From the NCBI GenBank assembly GCA_937944165.1, contig CALDZF010000167.1, forward strand, positions 1 to 37,347: a DNA stretch of 37,347 nt, written 5' to 3'. Position 1 is the stretch's first letter; every line of letters begins with the position of its first letter. The position numbers and the translations under genes are program-made. Shown piece by piece: positions 10,268-22,258 of this stretch. The notes beneath the pieces were generated by a model. It saw only the letters and a list, made by a program, of their open reading frames with translations. It was not told the origin of the DNA and searched no databases. The stretch is from an uncultured Rhizobiaceae group bacterium. Lineage in GTDB: Bacteria > Pseudomonadota > Alphaproteobacteria > Rhizobiales > Rhizobiaceae.

Positions 10268-11715
10268 AAGAACGAAGCAGCAGCAAGAGATGTTGCATCT
10301 GAAACATAGCCTGCGATAAGGAAGTAAAATGTAACAAATACACCACTTGCCATCAGTACAACTTTCAACTCACCGTCCATTGGAACAAAGTTATCCGCTG
10401 GTTCATCAAACCACATTATTTTAATAATGCGTAGATAATAAAAAGCACCGATCACACTTGCTAATACGCCAATCACGGCAAGCGCATAAAGCTCTGCTTC
10501 GATAGCTGCTACAAACACGAAGTATTTGGCAAAGAAACCAGCCAGTGGCGGGATGCCTGCTAATGAGAACATCAAGATGGTAAGCACTAAAGCCATCATT
10601 GGATTTCTACTGCCAAGGCCAGAAAGATCTGCAATTTCTTCAACTGCGCCATCTTTTCTGCGCATTGCAATAATGCAGGCAAAAGTACCAACCGTCATGA
10701 CCATGTAAATCAGCATGTATAAAATAACGCCATTAACGCCAGATTGCGTGCCAGCCGCAAGGCCAACCAGTGCATAGCCCATATGACCAATTGAAGAATA
10801 CGCCATTAGCCGTTTGATATTGGTTTGTCCAATAGCCGCAAAAGCGCCAAGCACCATAGATGAGATTGCGATGAATGCGATAATTTGCTGCCAGTCAGAT
10901 GTTACAGGCTCAAACGCTTGAATGACTACTCGGATCAACATTGCCATTGCCGCAATCTTAGGCGCTGCAGCAAAAAATGCAGTTACTGGCGACGGAGAGC
11001 CTTCGTAGACATCTGGTGTCCACATATGAAATGGTACAGCTGAAATTTTAAAAGCAATGCCTGCCATTAAGAACACAAGACCAAAGACCAGTCCAAGTGA
11101 ACGTTCATTGCCTGCCATTGCCTCTGCAATACCAACAAAGTCTGTATGGCCAGTAAAGCCATAAATCAGCGATGCACCATAAAGCAGCATGCCAGATGAA
11201 AGTGCGCCCAACACAAAGTACTTCAATCCAGCCTCTGTTGAACGAACAGAATCGCGATTTATAGCCGCTAACACATAAAGTGATAGCGATTGCAGTTCTA
11301 ATCCAAGATAAAGCGCAATAAGATCATTGGCTGAAATCATGAGCATCATGCCTAATGTGGCTGTTAGAACAAGAATTGGATATTCAAAATTAATTACCCC
11401 TTCCCGCTTCATATAATTAACCGACATAATGATGGCCAAGGCAGAACCAAGAAGCGTAAGCAGTTTCATGAACCAGGCAAAATCATCCAAGATAAACGAA
11501 CCATTCATGGCAATGCCACGATCAGCGGTTAAGAACAGACCAATGCCAGCAGCAACAATTACTGCCAGTGATAATCCGGTAATTTGTGAAACAGAGTGTT
11601 CACCCGAAAAAACACCAACCATAAGCAAAACCATGATGCCCAATGCAAGCCAAAGCTCTGCACCTAAAAGACCGATGTTTTGTGTTTCAATTAATACCTG
11701 CAATGTTTCTTGCAT
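10264..11715 (-). CDS. nuoN: NADH-quinone oxidoreductase subunit N
   Basis: Multi-TM antiporter-like; [34 protein letters not shown]. Confidence 0.95.
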   Translation of the reverse strand: MQETLQVLIETQNIGLLGAELWLALGIMVLLMVGVFSGEHSVSQITGLSLAVIVAAGIGLFLTADRGIAMNGSFILDDFAWFMKLLTLLGSALAIIMSVNYMKREGVINFEYPILVLTATLGMMLMISANDLIALYLGLELQSLSLYVLAAINRDSVRSTEAGLKYFVLGALSSGMLLYGASLIYGFTGHTDFVGIAEAMAGNERSLGLVFGLVFLMAGIAFKISAVPFHMWTPDVYEGSPSPVTAFFAAAPKIAAMAMLIRVVIQAFEPVTSDWQQIIAFIAISSMVLGAFAAIGQTNIKRLMAYSSIGHMGYALVGLAAGTQSGVNGVILYMLIYMVMTVGTFACIIAMRRKDGAVEEIADLSGLGSRNPMMALVLTILMFSLAGIPPLAGFFAKYFVFVAAIEAELYALAVIGVLASVIGAFYYLRIIKIMWFDEPADNFVPMDGELKVVLMASGVFVTFYFLIAGYVSDATSLAAASFF

Positions 11716-11732
11716 TGGAATTCTCTGCTTCG

Positions 11733-13262
11733 TTATTTCAGGCTTGCCTGAGCGGTTTCTTTTGCAGCTTCAATTGCTGATTCATAATTCAAGATAAGCG
11801 TATTTACAGACACTTCTGTTGCTTCAAATACTGGCATTGGATAAACACCATAAAATATTACCAGAACAACAAGCGGGTAAATTATAATTTTCTCCCGCGT
11901 ATCAAGATCAATAATTGCTTTCAGACTTTCTTTATCAAGACTACCCAATACGACACGTCGGTAGAGCCATAACGCATAAGCCGCAGACAAGATTACGCCA
12001 GTAGTCGCTAATAATGCAATCCAGGTATTAACCTGGAAAACACCCAATAGCACCAGGAATTCGCCTACAAATCCTGAAGTTCCAGGAAGGCCTACATTTG
12101 CCATGGTAAATATCAAAAAGACCACAGCGTACTTCGGCATGCGATTTACCAAGCCGCCATAAGCAGCAATTTCACGCGTATGCATACGGTCATAAACAAC
12201 GCCAACACACAAAAACAATGCGCCTGACACAAGACCATGCGAAAGCATTTGATATATGCCGCCTTGAATACCGTTAGCATTCATCGTGAAAATACCCATG
12301 GTTACATAACCCATATGTGCAACTGATGAATAAGCGATAAGTTTTTTTATATCTTCTTGCATTAAGGCAACAAGCGAAGTGTAGATAATTGCAATGGCTG
12401 AAAGCACAAATACAAATATTGCCAGTTCTTCACTTGCCACCGGGAACATTGGAATGGAAAAGCGCAAGAAGCCATACCCACCCATTTTCAACAATATTGC
12501 CGCAAGCACCACAGAACCCGCAGTTGGTGCTTCCACGTGTGCATCTGGTAGCCAGGTATGAACTGGCCACATCGGCATTTTCACCGCAAAAGAGGCAAAA
12601 AATGCAAGCCATAACCAAGTTTGCATTGATGCTGGTATTACTGATTCTGCACGTGATGGGTCGAGTAATAATACAATGTCTGTTGTGTTTGTCTGCCAGT
12701 AGATTGCCATAATCGCGAGCAACATCAGCACAGAGCCAAGCAGCGTATATAAGAAGAATTTAAAACTTGCATAAACGCGCCTTGCACCACCCCAAATACC
12801 AATAATGATAAACATCGGTATTAGACCAGCTTCAAAGAAAATATAGAAAAGCATAATATCTAAGGCGCAGAATACGCCAATCATGAATGTTTCCAGCAAT
12901 AGGAAAGCAATCATATATGATTTTATATCTTTCTTTACGCTTTTCCAACTTGCCAAGATACAAAACGGCATCAAGAATGTTGAAAGGATAACAAACAACA
13001 TCGAAATGCCATCTACACCCATGTGATAAGTCATAAATGAACCAATCCATTCATAACGTTCTACGAATTGGAAATTGGCAGTTGTGTTGTCAAAATTGAC
13101 CCAAATATAAAGCGAGGCGATAAATGTTATCACGGTTGTAAACAAGGCAACGTTTTTAATATTGCGTTCTGCAACAGCGTTATCAGTTGGAATAAGCATA
13201 ATCATCAGCGCGCCAACAAGCGGCATGAATGTTATCATTGTGAGAATTGGCCAGTCAGTCAT
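11733..13262 (-). CDS. nuoM: NADH-quinone oxidoreductase subunit M
   Basis: [40 protein letters not shown]. Start MTDWPILTM chosen (TAATG overlap with nuoL stop); ORF track start is 13289. Confidence 0.95.
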   Translation of the reverse strand: MTDWPILTMITFMPLVGALMIMLIPTDNAVAERNIKNVALFTTVITFIASLYIWVNFDNTTANFQFVERYEWIGSFMTYHMGVDGISMLFVILSTFLMPFCILASWKSVKKDIKSYMIAFLLLETFMIGVFCALDIMLFYIFFEAGLIPMFIIIGIWGGARRVYASFKFFLYTLLGSVLMLLAIMAIYWQTNTTDIVLLLDPSRAESVIPASMQTWLWLAFFASFAVKMPMWPVHTWLPDAHVEAPTAGSVVLAAILLKMGGYGFLRFSIPMFPVASEELAIFVFVLSAIAIIYTSLVALMQEDIKKLIAYSSVAHMGYVTMGIFTMNANGIQGGIYQMLSHGLVSGALFLCVGVVYDRMHTREIAAYGGLVNRMPKYAVVFLIFTMANVGLPGTSGFVGEFLVLLGVFQVNTWIALLATTGVILSAAYALWLYRRVVLGSLDKESLKAIIDLDTREKIIIYPLVVLVIFYGVYPMPVFEATEVSVNTLILNYESAIEAAKETAQASLK

Positions 13263-15256
13263 TAGCCTGCTCCTCCAAACATAGACCATGTAATCAAGGC
13301 AGCAATCCCTATCATCATTGCAAAGGCATAGTGATACAGATAGCCAGACTGAAGCTTTACAACCTTACCTGTTATACCCAGTACGCGCGCAGAAATTCCA
13401 TCCGGACCAAATCCATCAATCAACCAGCCATCACCTTTTTTCCAAAGAAAATGACCAATCCATTTTGCCGGACGTACAAAGATGAAATCATAAAGCTCAT
13501 CGAAGTACCATTTGTTCAAAAGGAATGCATAAAGACCTGGATGCTGTTTTGCCAATTCCTTTGGCAGTGATGGTGATTTAATATACATCCACCAAGCAAG
13601 TACGAAGCCGATTGCCATGACTATGGCGGGTGACCATTTTACGAGTTTTGGTACATCATGAAATGTTTCAAGAACTGTATTGGATGGTGAAGAATAAAGG
13701 GCTGTACGCCAGAATTCATTGTACCAGAATTCATGATCGCCCCCTGTAACATGCCCCACAAAAGCATTATGGAAAACAACCCCGGCAAACAAGGCACCAG
13801 CCGCCAGAATGTAAAGCGGGATTAGCATCACGTTTGGCGATTCATGCACATGGCTCATTACATCCACGGAAGCACGAGGTTTGCCGTGAAATGTCATAAA
13901 AATTAAACGCCATGAATAGAAGCTTGTGAAAAGCGCTGCGATTACAAGCAATATGAAGGCATACATTGCATAGGCGTTTTGTCCTACAAATGCACTTTCA
14001 ATTATCGCATCTTTTGAGAAGAAGCCTGCTGTGCCAATTATCGTTCCTGGAATACCAAGACCTGTAAGTGCCACAGTACCAATCATCATCATCCAATAGG
14101 TTTTTGGAATGTGCTTGCGAAGACCGCCCATTTTACGCATGTCTTGTTCATCTGACACGGCATGAATGACCGAACCAGCACCAAGGAACAAGAGCGCTTT
14201 AAAGAATGCGTGTGTGAAGAGGTGGAATATTGCCGCACCATAAGCACCGACACCCAATGCCACAAACATATAACCAAGCTGAGAACAGGTTGAATAAGCA
14301 ATCACGCGCTTTATATCGTTTTGTACCAAACCAATAGTTGCTGCAAAAAATGCTGTTGTAGCACCGATAAAAGTAACAAAAGTGAGTGCCGTTGTAGAAT
14401 ATTCAAACAATGGTGACATGCGAGCAACGAGGAATACGCCTGCGGTAACCATGGTAGCGGCGTGAATAAGCGCTGATACAGGTGTAGGCCCTTCCATGGC
14501 ATCTGGTAGCCAGGTATGCAGCAGGAACTGAGCTGATTTACCCATGGCACCCATGAACAGCAGCAAACAGGTAATCGTCAAGGCATCAGCGGCACCCAAT
14601 TCATATCCAAGAAAGCTCATTACAGTGCCTTCTGCCGTCGCAACGTTTTCTACATTTTGGAAGATCGTTGAAAACTCGATGGTGTTAAACATATAGAACA
14701 CGCCAAAGATACCAAGCGCGAAACCAAAGTCACCTACACGATTTACAACAAAAGCCTTCATAGCAGCTGCATTTGCTGAAGGTTTTTTAAACCAGAAGCC
14801 AATCAATAAGTATGACGCAAGGCCAACGCCCTCCCAACCAAAGAACATTTGAAGAAGGTTGTCAGAAGTAACCAACATCAACATGGCAAAAGTAAAGAGT
14901 GACAGATAGGCAAAGAAACGCGGACGATGCGGATCATGATGCATATAGCCCATGGAATACATGTGAACGAGGGATGAAACCGTATTGACCACAACCAGCA
15001 TAACGACAGTTAGTGTATCAATGCGCAGCGCCCAGCTTACATTCAGATCACCAGAGCTAATCCATTGCAGTACCGGAACTGTAAATGGTTCAACGTCAGA
15101 ATAGCCAACGGATATAAAAGCGACCCAAGACAAGATTGCTGAAATAATCATCAAGCCAGTTGTGATGTACTCACACCCTTTCGAGCCGATGGACTTTGCA
15201 AAAAGTCCGGCAATCAAGAAGCCGATGAGCGGGAGAAAGACAATTAAGTGATACAT
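13262..15256 (-). CDS. nuoL: NADH-quinone oxidoreductase subunit L
   Basis: [53 protein letters not shown]. Confidence 0.96.
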   Translation of the reverse strand: MYHLIVFLPLIGFLIAGLFAKSIGSKGCEYITTGLMIISAILSWVAFISVGYSDVEPFTVPVLQWISSGDLNVSWALRIDTLTVVMLVVVNTVSSLVHMYSMGYMHHDPHRPRFFAYLSLFTFAMLMLVTSDNLLQMFFGWEGVGLASYLLIGFWFKKPSANAAAMKAFVVNRVGDFGFALGIFGVFYMFNTIEFSTIFQNVENVATAEGTVMSFLGYELGAADALTITCLLLFMGAMGKSAQFLLHTWLPDAMEGPTPVSALIHAATMVTAGVFLVARMSPLFEYSTTALTFVTFIGATTAFFAATIGLVQNDIKRVIAYSTCSQLGYMFVALGVGAYGAAIFHLFTHAFFKALLFLGAGSVIHAVSDEQDMRKMGGLRKHIPKTYWMMMIGTVALTGLGIPGTIIGTAGFFSKDAIIESAFVGQNAYAMYAFILLVIAALFTSFYSWRLIFMTFHGKPRASVDVMSHVHESPNVMLIPLYILAAGALFAGVVFHNAFVGHVTGGDHEFWYNEFWRTALYSSPSNTVLETFHDVPKLVKWSPAIVMAIGFVLAWWMYIKSPSLPKELAKQHPGLYAFLLNKWYFDELYDFIFVRPAKWIGHFLWKKGDGWLIDGFGPDGISARVLGITGKVVKLQSGYLYHYAFAMMIGIAALITWSMFGGAG

Positions 15257-15258
15257 GG

Positions 15259-15567
15259 TCAGCCTTTCATCACGCTTACATCTTCAACGGCAATCGAACC
15301 TTTGTTGCGGAAGAAGACCACAAGAATGGCAAGACCAATAGCCGCTTCAGCAGCGGCAACCGTTAAAACGAATAAAGCAAACACTTGCCCCATCAAATCT
15401 CCCAGATGTTGAGAGAAGGCAACAAAATTCAGATTTACAGATAGAAGAATAAGCTCAATTGACATCAGGATAATTAGGATGTTTTTTCTGTTTAGAAAAA
15501 TCCCGAGCATGCCGATTGTGAATAATATGGCACTTACTGAGAGGTAATGTGAAATTCCGATTTCCAT
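15259..15567 (-). CDS. nuoK: NADH-quinone oxidoreductase subunit K
   Basis: [45 protein letters not shown]. Confidence 0.95.
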   Translation of the reverse strand: MEIGISHYLSVSAILFTIGMLGIFLNRKNILIILMSIELILLSVNLNFVAFSQHLGDLMGQVFALFVLTVAAAEAAIGLAILVVFFRNKGSIAVEDVSVMKG

Positions 15568-15568
15568 C

Positions 15569-16183
15569 TTATAGCCCCTTCCCGCTTTCTACATTTACAT
15601 TTCTAATTGCAGTTTTTGGATCACGACCGACCTGCGTTGCAATATCCTGTCTGCGAACGCTTGGCTTGTGGCGAAGTGTGAGCACAATCGCGCCAACCAT
15701 AGCAACTAGCAAAATCATGCCTGCAATCTGGAAGAAGAAAATATGATCTGTGTAAAGGATATTGCCCAAGGCTTCGATGTTGCGAACTTCGCTCACATCA
15801 GGCGTTGGTTGCGCAGTCGAACCAGACGCCACGGGAGCTGTTACCCAGCTACCCACAACAAGGATAAGTTCAACTAGGAAGATAATTCCAATTAGGGCGC
15901 CAATTGGCAGATATTGCAAAAATCCTTCACGCAACTCTGCAAAATCAACATCCAACATCATGACAACGAAGAGGAAGAGTACCGCAACCGCACCAACATA
16001 AACGACAATAAGTAGTAGACCCAAGAACTCTGCACCTGTCATAATAAAAAGACCAGAAGCATTTACGAATGCAAGGATCAGGAAAAGAACAGAATGCACA
16101 GGATTACGTGATGAAATCACCATAAAAGCCGATGCCAGCATAATGCCTGAGAACATGTAAAAGAATAAAATGGATGCGGTCAT
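15569..16183 (-). CDS. nuoJ: NADH-quinone oxidoreductase subunit J
   Basis: [51 protein letters not shown]. Confidence 0.95.
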   Translation of the reverse strand: MTASILFFYMFSGIMLASAFMVISSRNPVHSVLFLILAFVNASGLFIMTGAEFLGLLLIVVYVGAVAVLFLFVVMMLDVDFAELREGFLQYLPIGALIGIIFLVELILVVGSWVTAPVASGSTAQPTPDVSEVRNIEALGNILYTDHIFFFQIAGMILLVAMVGAIVLTLRHKPSVRRQDIATQVGRDPKTAIRNVNVESGKGL

Positions 16184-16192
16184 GTCTGGTTC

Positions 16193-16684
16193 CTACCTGT
16201 ATGGCGCATCAATGTGCAGATTACGGGCAATTTCACGCTCCCAACGATCGCCGTTATCCAGCAATTTGTCTTTGTCATAGTAAAGCTCTTCGCGTGTTTC
16301 AGTTGCGAATTCGAAATTCGGACCTTCAACAATTGCATCAACCGGGCAAGCTTCCTGACAGAACCCACAGTAAATACATTTGACCATATCAATGTCATAA
16401 CGAACGGTACGACGTGTGCCGTCATTGCCACGAGGGCCTGCTTCAATGGTAATGGCTTGAGCCGGACAAATCGCTTCACACAACTTACAAGCGATACAGC
16501 GTTCTTCACCATTGGGATAACGCCGCAGCGCGTGTTCGCCACGAAAACGGGCTGACACAGGGCCTTTTTCAAACGGATAGTTAATCGTCGGCTTTGGCTT
16601 CCACATATAACGCAGCGCCAAACCAAGTGCTGAGAAAAACTCTTTTAAAAGAAGTGATTTTGCTGCTTGTGCTAGATTACTCAT
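16193..16684 (-). CDS. nuoI: NADH-quinone oxidoreductase subunit I
   Basis: Two 4Fe-4S motifs [12 protein letters not shown] and [28 protein letters not shown] taken as start because the upstream part of the ORF-track call (to 16765) overlaps nuoH. Confidence 0.95.
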   Translation of the reverse strand: MSNLAQAAKSLLLKEFFSALGLALRYMWKPKPTINYPFEKGPVSARFRGEHALRRYPNGEERCIACKLCEAICPAQAITIEAGPRGNDGTRRTVRYDIDMVKCIYCGFCQEACPVDAIVEGPNFEFATETREELYYDKDKLLDNGDRWEREIARNLHIDAPYR

Positions 16685-17730
16685 GCTGCGACCCACCCTG
16701 TGATTTGTAAAACAAGTGCTGTTGCGAAAACCATAAAGAGTGAGATTGGCAGGAAGACTTTCCAACCCAAGCGCATCAATTGGTCATGGCGATAACGCGG
16801 CACAACGGCACGAACCATTGCCATGGCAAAGAAGACAAGAAGCATCTTCAAAACGAACCAGAATGTGCCCGGTATCCAGTTTAAGAACCAAACATCAAAT
16901 GGAGGCAACCAGCCACCAAGGAACAAGACTGTTGTCAACGCACACATCAAGATAATGGCAACAAATTCGCCCAAGAAGAATAACAAGAACAAGGTTGATG
17001 AATATTCAACCATGTGACCCGCAACCAGTTCTGATTCAGCTTCTGGCAAATCAAATGGGGGACGGTTTGTTTCAGCAATGGCTGAGATGAAGAAGATAAT
17101 GAACATGGGAAATAGCGGCAACCAATGCCAATCAAGGAAGGATGAACTCATACCAAGATAATTTGTTCCAAGACCCGTTTGCTGCGCAATAATAATATCA
17201 TCCATGCGAAGCGAGCCTACGCATAGAAGAACCGTAATAATCACAAAGCCGATTGAAACTTCATACGAGACCATTTGCGCCGCTGAACGAAGGGCTGCAA
17301 GAAAGGCGTATTTGGAGTTTGAAGCCCAACCGCCCATGATAACGCCGTAGACTTCTAGCGAAGAGACAGCAAAAACAAACAAAATACCCAGATTTAGATC
17401 AGCAATCGCCCAGCCCTTATCAAGTGGAATAACCGCCCAAGCTGCCATGGCTAGCACTGCGGATACGATAGGCGCAATGATAAAAACTGCCTTACTCGCA
17501 CTTGCGGGAATAATCGGTTCTTTAATAACAAATTTCAGTAAATCAGCGAAGGATTGCAACAATCCCCAAGGCCCAACCACATTTGGCCCTCTGCGCATTT
17601 GCACTGCGGCAAAGATTTTACGGTCAGCATAAAGAATGTAAGCAGTGAAAACCAAAAGTGCTACGAGCAACAAGAGGCTTTGCCCAAATATTACAATAAC
17701 AGGCCAAAGATAATTAAAGATAGCTTCCAT
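16681..17730 (-). CDS. nuoH: NADH-quinone oxidoreductase subunit H
   Basis: [60 protein letters not shown]. Confidence 0.96.
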   Translation of the reverse strand: MEAIFNYLWPVIVIFGQSLLLLVALLVFTAYILYADRKIFAAVQMRRGPNVVGPWGLLQSFADLLKFVIKEPIIPASASKAVFIIAPIVSAVLAMAAWAVIPLDKGWAIADLNLGILFVFAVSSLEVYGVIMGGWASNSKYAFLAALRSAAQMVSYEVSIGFVIITVLLCVGSLRMDDIIIAQQTGLGTNYLGMSSSFLDWHWLPLFPMFIIFFISAIAETNRPPFDLPEAESELVAGHMVEYSSTLFLLFFLGEFVAIILMCALTTVLFLGGWLPPFDVWFLNWIPGTFWFVLKMLLVFFAMAMVRAVVPRYRHDQLMRLGWKVFLPISLFMVFATALVLQITGWVAA

Positions 17731-17745
17731 TGTCTTGCGCCCCGC

Positions 17746-19839
17746 CTATTCCGCTGCCTGCTTCATGGCGCCAGCGCGAAGTGCAGAACATTCCGCCATC
17801 ACTTTGGAAGCACGTGCAATCGGGTTGGTCATGAAGTAATCCTTAATCGGACTTGTAAGAGGTTCGGATAAAGTCTTTCCAGTCTTGGAAGCACCCAATG
17901 ATTTCGTAATAGCATTTACATCAATATCCCTTGCTTCCGCAACCTCATCAAGGCGTGCAAATTGCGGAAATTGCAAATAAAGTGCTGAACGTAATTCTGC
18001 CAGGCTGTCAAATGGCAAGGTTACTTTCAAATACGCAGATAATGCACGGAAAACAGCCCAATCTTCTTTGGCATCTCCTGGTGCAAATGCAGCGCGGTTT
18101 GTCATTTGAACACGGCCTTCAGTGTTTACATAAGTGCCAGATTTTTCTGTGTAAGTTGAGGCAGGTAGAATCACATCCGCATGATGTGCGCCAACATCAC
18201 CATGACTACCGATATAGATTTTGAAGCCTTTGGCTTGGTTCATATCAAGCTCATCAGCGCCATGAACAAAAAGCACGTCCATGTTTTTCATCATGGAAGC
18301 TGTATCTTTGCCGCCAGTACCTGGTACAAAACCAAGATCCAGTCCCCCCACCTGTGAAGCATGCGTATGGAGCACGTTGTAGCCGTTCCAGTCTTTTGAA
18401 ATAACACCGGTTGTTTTTGCCAATTCACCGACCAGACCAATAACTACCTTGCTATCAGAGCGATTAAGCGCGCCCTGCCCGATGATAACCATCGGTTTTT
18501 TTGCTTTCATAAGCTTAGCAGAGAATTTATTTTTACCGGAGATTAACTCTTTAAGCGTATCGACACTTACACCCAAATGTTGATATCCATAACGAAGATC
18601 TCCAACTTCGCCAATAACACCGACTGGGAAATTACCCATTTTAACACGCTTCAAAATACGGCTATTTAAAACTGCTGCTTCAAAACGTGGGTTTGACCCC
18701 ACAATCAACAAGGCATCCGCTTCTTCAATACCTGCAATGGTTGAGTTAAACAAATAACTTTCACGACCATTCTTAGGGTCAAGCACACTGCCAGCCTCAC
18801 GACAATCCATATTGGTTGAACCCAAATTGCCAAGTAGAGTTTTTAGCGCAAACATATCTTCTACAGATGACATGACCCCGGCAATTGCACCAATTTTATC
18901 AGCTTTTATTGTTTTAACTTTACGTGCAATAGCAGCAAATGCAGCATCCCATGTTGTTGCTTGAAGTTTACCACCAACTTTTACATAAGGCTTGTCTAAG
19001 CGTTGGGACTTCAATCCATCCCAGATAAATCGTGATTTATCTGATAACCACTCTTCGTTCACGTCTTCATGCAGGCGCGGCATGATACGCATGACTTCGC
19101 GGCCACGTGCATCTACGCGAATGTTTGAACCAACCGCATCCATCACATCAATTGACTCTGTCTTACGTAATTCCCATGGGCGAGCTGTATCTTGATAAGG
19201 ACGCGATGTCAGTGCACCAACAGGACAAAGATCAATCACATTGCCCTGCATTTCGGATGTCATGGCCGTTTCAAGATAGGTTGTAATCTCAGCATCTTCA
19301 CCACGACCCAGCAGCCCCAGCTCAGAAATACCGGCAACTTCAGTGGTAAAACGCACACAACGCGTACAATGAATACAACGTGTCATCTTGGTGCGAACCA
19401 GTGGGCCAATGTACTTATCTTCAACAGCGCGTTTGTTTTCAGCAAAACGGTTTTTATCAACACCATAAGCCATCGCCTGATCTTGCAAATCACATTCGCC
19501 GCCCTGGTCACAAATCGGACAATCAAGTGGGTGATTGATGAGCAAAAACTCCATCACACCTTCACGTGCTTTTTTGACCATTGGTGATTTTGTTAAAATC
19601 TCTGGTGGCTCCCCATTCGGTCCAGGACGACAATCACGAACACCCAAGGCACAAGAAGCCTGTGGTTTTGGCGGGCCGCCTTTGACTTCAACCAGACACA
19701 TGCGGCAGTTGCCAGCTATAGAAAGACGCTCGTGGAAACAAAAACGCGGGATTTCCGCGCCCGCTTCTTCACAAGCCTGCAGGATCGTATAGTGATCCGG
19801 AACTTCTATTTCTTTGCCATCAATGATAAGTTTCGTCAT
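17746..19839 (-). CDS. nuoG: NADH-quinone oxidoreductase subunit G
   Basis: 2Fe-2S N-terminus, HPLDCPICDQGGECDLQDQ, CIHCTRCVRF, molybdopterin-type domain. Confidence 0.95.
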   Translation of the reverse strand: MTKLIIDGKEIEVPDHYTILQACEEAGAEIPRFCFHERLSIAGNCRMCLVEVKGGPPKPQASCALGVRDCRPGPNGEPPEILTKSPMVKKAREGVMEFLLINHPLDCPICDQGGECDLQDQAMAYGVDKNRFAENKRAVEDKYIGPLVRTKMTRCIHCTRCVRFTTEVAGISELGLLGRGEDAEITTYLETAMTSEMQGNVIDLCPVGALTSRPYQDTARPWELRKTESIDVMDAVGSNIRVDARGREVMRIMPRLHEDVNEEWLSDKSRFIWDGLKSQRLDKPYVKVGGKLQATTWDAAFAAIARKVKTIKADKIGAIAGVMSSVEDMFALKTLLGNLGSTNMDCREAGSVLDPKNGRESYLFNSTIAGIEEADALLIVGSNPRFEAAVLNSRILKRVKMGNFPVGVIGEVGDLRYGYQHLGVSVDTLKELISGKNKFSAKLMKAKKPMVIIGQGALNRSDSKVVIGLVGELAKTTGVISKDWNGYNVLHTHASQVGGLDLGFVPGTGGKDTASMMKNMDVLFVHGADELDMNQAKGFKIYIGSHGDVGAHHADVILPASTYTEKSGTYVNTEGRVQMTNRAAFAPGDAKEDWAVFRALSAYLKVTLPFDSLAELRSALYLQFPQFARLDEVAEARDIDVNAITKSLGASKTGKTLSEPLTSPIKDYFMTNPIARASKVMAECSALRAGAMKQAAE

Positions 19840-19867
19840 ATCAATTTTTTCCGTTTTTGGGACACGA

Positions 19868-20431
19868 TTAACGCGGTTCTTTCCCGAATACCTTCACATA
19901 CTCTTCATGCCCACCATTAGCGAGCGCTTTTGCTTGTTCAACCCAATTATCTCGAACAATTCTACCTGTAAAATTCAAATGTGCATCCATTTGCTCGATA
20001 TCATGTTCATTCCAATTGGCAATTTGTTCGTATTGATAGATACCTAATGAATTTAAAGTTTCAGCAAGTTTTGCACCTACACCAGCGATTAACTCCAAAT
20101 CATCATGCTCTGCTGTCGAAGTTTGTTCCAGTGTGTTTGTCAAACCCAATATATTCGTAAGCGATACTGTTTCGGTAGGCTTTTTTGAAGTTTGAGATTG
20201 CTTTTTAGACTTCTTTTGAGTTTTCTTTTTCTTTTTCTTTTTAATAGTACATTCACAGCCGTTAGCATCTTCAATAAGTGCCTCAAGCTCTAAAAGCGCA
20301 AGAATGGCTTTCTTTTCTTGTTTGGCTTGCTTTTTTGCAAATGCACGAGATTTTTCTAATGCATTCAATGCCTTATCAACACTTTTCAAAAAATCGGCGG
20401 ATAAGACAGATTTTTGTTTTTTAGACATCAT
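19868..20431 (-). CDS. Lys-rich protein with C-terminal H3TH/HhH (5' DNA nuclease-like, COG3743-type) domain
   Basis: IAGVGAKLAETLNSLGIYQYEQIANWNEHDIEQMDAHLNFTGRIVRDNWVEQAKALA; KKKKKKKTQKKSKK tract. Start at 20431/20428 is favoured by GGGAG SD and avoids overlap with DUF3291; ORF track start is 20467. Confidence 0.8.
   Translation of the reverse strand: MMSKKQKSVLSADFLKSVDKALNALEKSRAFAKKQAKQEKKAILALLELEALIEDANGCECTIKKKKKKKTQKKSKKQSQTSKKPTETVSLTNILGLTNTLEQTSTAEHDDLELIAGVGAKLAETLNSLGIYQYEQIANWNEHDIEQMDAHLNFTGRIVRDNWVEQAKALANGGHEEYVKVFGKEPR
20221..20243 (-). repeat. Imperfect (CTTTTT)n hexanucleotide tract encoding poly-Lys
   Basis: gttttctttttctttttctttttaa on plus strand. Confidence 0.6.
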
Positions 20432-20442
20432 CTTTACTCCCT

Positions 20443-20907
20443 TTATCCGCATCTTTGGTTTTGCCACAACTTCACATGTGAAAGGTATGACCAGCTAAAT
20501 GCAAAATCTGTGTCGCCATGAAAATCAATATGATCGAGGCGAGATTTTGCTTCCTCAAGATTTGGTTCATGTCCCTCTTCTACCCACCACATAACAAGTT
20601 GATGGCTATCAAGTGCGCCGAACCAGTCGTTCTTACCATTGTAGACTTTTTTGTGAACAGTATTCCAAACAAAATGCTCAAGTGTTTCAGCACTTTCCCA
20701 GACAGATAAAGTCATTTCTGTTTCAGGATCAGGACAAACTGCATTGGCTCCAAATTCATTGCGTTGCTCATCAAGCAATCGCCATACAAAACCTTCGCTT
20801 CGCTCCGCCAAAGCATTTATGCGCTCAACATTATCAGTAAAGCCACCAGCCAATTGTGATGTCTTGTCGATTTTCCATCGGGATATGTTGAGTTCAGCCA
20901 AGTGCAT
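20443..20907 (-). CDS. DUF3291 domain-containing protein
   Basis: MHLAELNISRWKI...VWESAETLEHFVWNTVHKKVY...DSHQLVMWWVEEGHEPNLEEAKSRLDHI. Confidence 0.85.
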   Translation of the reverse strand: MHLAELNISRWKIDKTSQLAGGFTDNVERINALAERSEGFVWRLLDEQRNEFGANAVCPDPETEMTLSVWESAETLEHFVWNTVHKKVYNGKNDWFGALDSHQLVMWWVEEGHEPNLEEAKSRLDHIDFHGDTDFAFSWSYLSHVKLWQNQRCG

Positions 20908-20911
20908 TTGA

Positions 20912-22237
20912 TTATTCAGCAGCCTCCAGATGTTTATCTGTTACTGTGTCATCTGCATCTGAGCGTGTTGTATAGCTATCAATGCGCGCCTCAATTTCGT
21001 GGCGGAAGTGTGTAATTAGCCCCTGCACTGGCCAAGCTGCAGCATCGCCTAGCGCACAAATGGTGTGGCCTTCAACTTGTTTTGTTACTTCAAGCAGCAT
21101 GTCGATTTCTTTTTTCTGGGCGCGACCTTCTGCCATGCGCATCAACACACGCCACATCCAGCCTGTGCCTTCACGACAAGGCGTACATTGACCACAAGAT
21201 TCGTGCTTGTAGAAATAAGCAAGTCTGGCAATTGCACGAATAATGTCTGTTTCTTTATTCATGACAATAACAGCTGCCGTACCTAAGCCTGATTGCAAGG
21301 CTGATAATGAATCAAAATCCATCGGCGTATCAATCATCTGATCGGCTGGCACACATCGCACAGATGAACCACCTGGAATAACCGCAAGAAGATTGTCCCA
21401 ACCGCCAAGAATGCCACCACAGTGACGTTCAATCAATTCCTTGAACGGAATGGACATTTCTTCTTCGACTGTACACGGACGCTCAACGTGACCTGAAATA
21501 CAGAAAAGCTTTGTGCCTGCATTGCGCTCTGCTCCAAAGCCTGCAAACCACTCTGGCCCACGGCGAAGAATGGTCGGGACTACCGCAACTGACTCCACAT
21601 TATTTACCGTTGTCGGACAGCCATAAAGACCTACATTTGCAGGAAACGGCGGCTTTAACCTTGGCTGGCCTTTCTTGCCTTCAAGTGATTCAAGCAGTGC
21701 AGTTTCCTCACCGCAGATATAAGCGCCTGCGCCATGGTGAACGAAGATATCAAAGTCCCAATCGTTCTTGTTGTTCTTGCCTAAGAGACCTGCATCGTAA
21801 CATTCGTCAATGGCTACTTGCAGTGCTTCACGTTCACGAATGTATTCACCGCGCACATAGATGTAGCAAGTATTGGAATTCATGGCACAACCGGCAATCA
21901 GACAGCCTTCAATCAGCGTATGCGGATCATGACGCATGATATCACGGTCTTTACAGGTTCCTGGCTCAGATTCATCTGCATTGATTACAAGATAAGAAGG
22001 CCGTCCGTCAGAACGTTCAGGTTTCGGCATGAAAGACCATTTAAGACCTGTCGGGAAGCCAGCACCACCACGTCCACGAAGGCCTGACGCTTTTACTTGC
22101 TCAACAATCCAGTCAGGGCCGTTTTTAATAAAACCCTTTGTTCCAGACCAATGCCCACGCTTCATTGCGCCCTTCAATGACTTATCATGAAGACCGTATA
22201 TATTCGTGAAAATTCTGTCTTTATCTTGTAATGCCAT
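20912..22237 (-). CDS. nuoF: NADH-quinone oxidoreductase subunit F
   Basis: [72 protein letters not shown]. Confidence 0.97.
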   Translation of the reverse strand: MALQDKDRIFTNIYGLHDKSLKGAMKRGHWSGTKGFIKNGPDWIVEQVKASGLRGRGGAGFPTGLKWSFMPKPERSDGRPSYLVINADESEPGTCKDRDIMRHDPHTLIEGCLIAGCAMNSNTCYIYVRGEYIREREALQVAIDECYDAGLLGKNNKNDWDFDIFVHHGAGAYICGEETALLESLEGKKGQPRLKPPFPANVGLYGCPTTVNNVESVAVVPTILRRGPEWFAGFGAERNAGTKLFCISGHVERPCTVEEEMSIPFKELIERHCGGILGGWDNLLAVIPGGSSVRCVPADQMIDTPMDFDSLSALQSGLGTAAVIVMNKETDIIRAIARLAYFYKHESCGQCTPCREGTGWMWRVLMRMAEGRAQKKEIDMLLEVTKQVEGHTICALGDAAAWPVQGLITHFRHEIEARIDSYTTRSDADDTVTDKHLEAAE

Positions 22238-22258
22238 TATCGTACCTCGGCTTAGCCA

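Noticed and set aside
16180-16626. Minus-strand 148-aa ORF overlapping nuoI
   Set aside because: Alternate frame of nuoI, whose real frame has both ferredoxin motifs.
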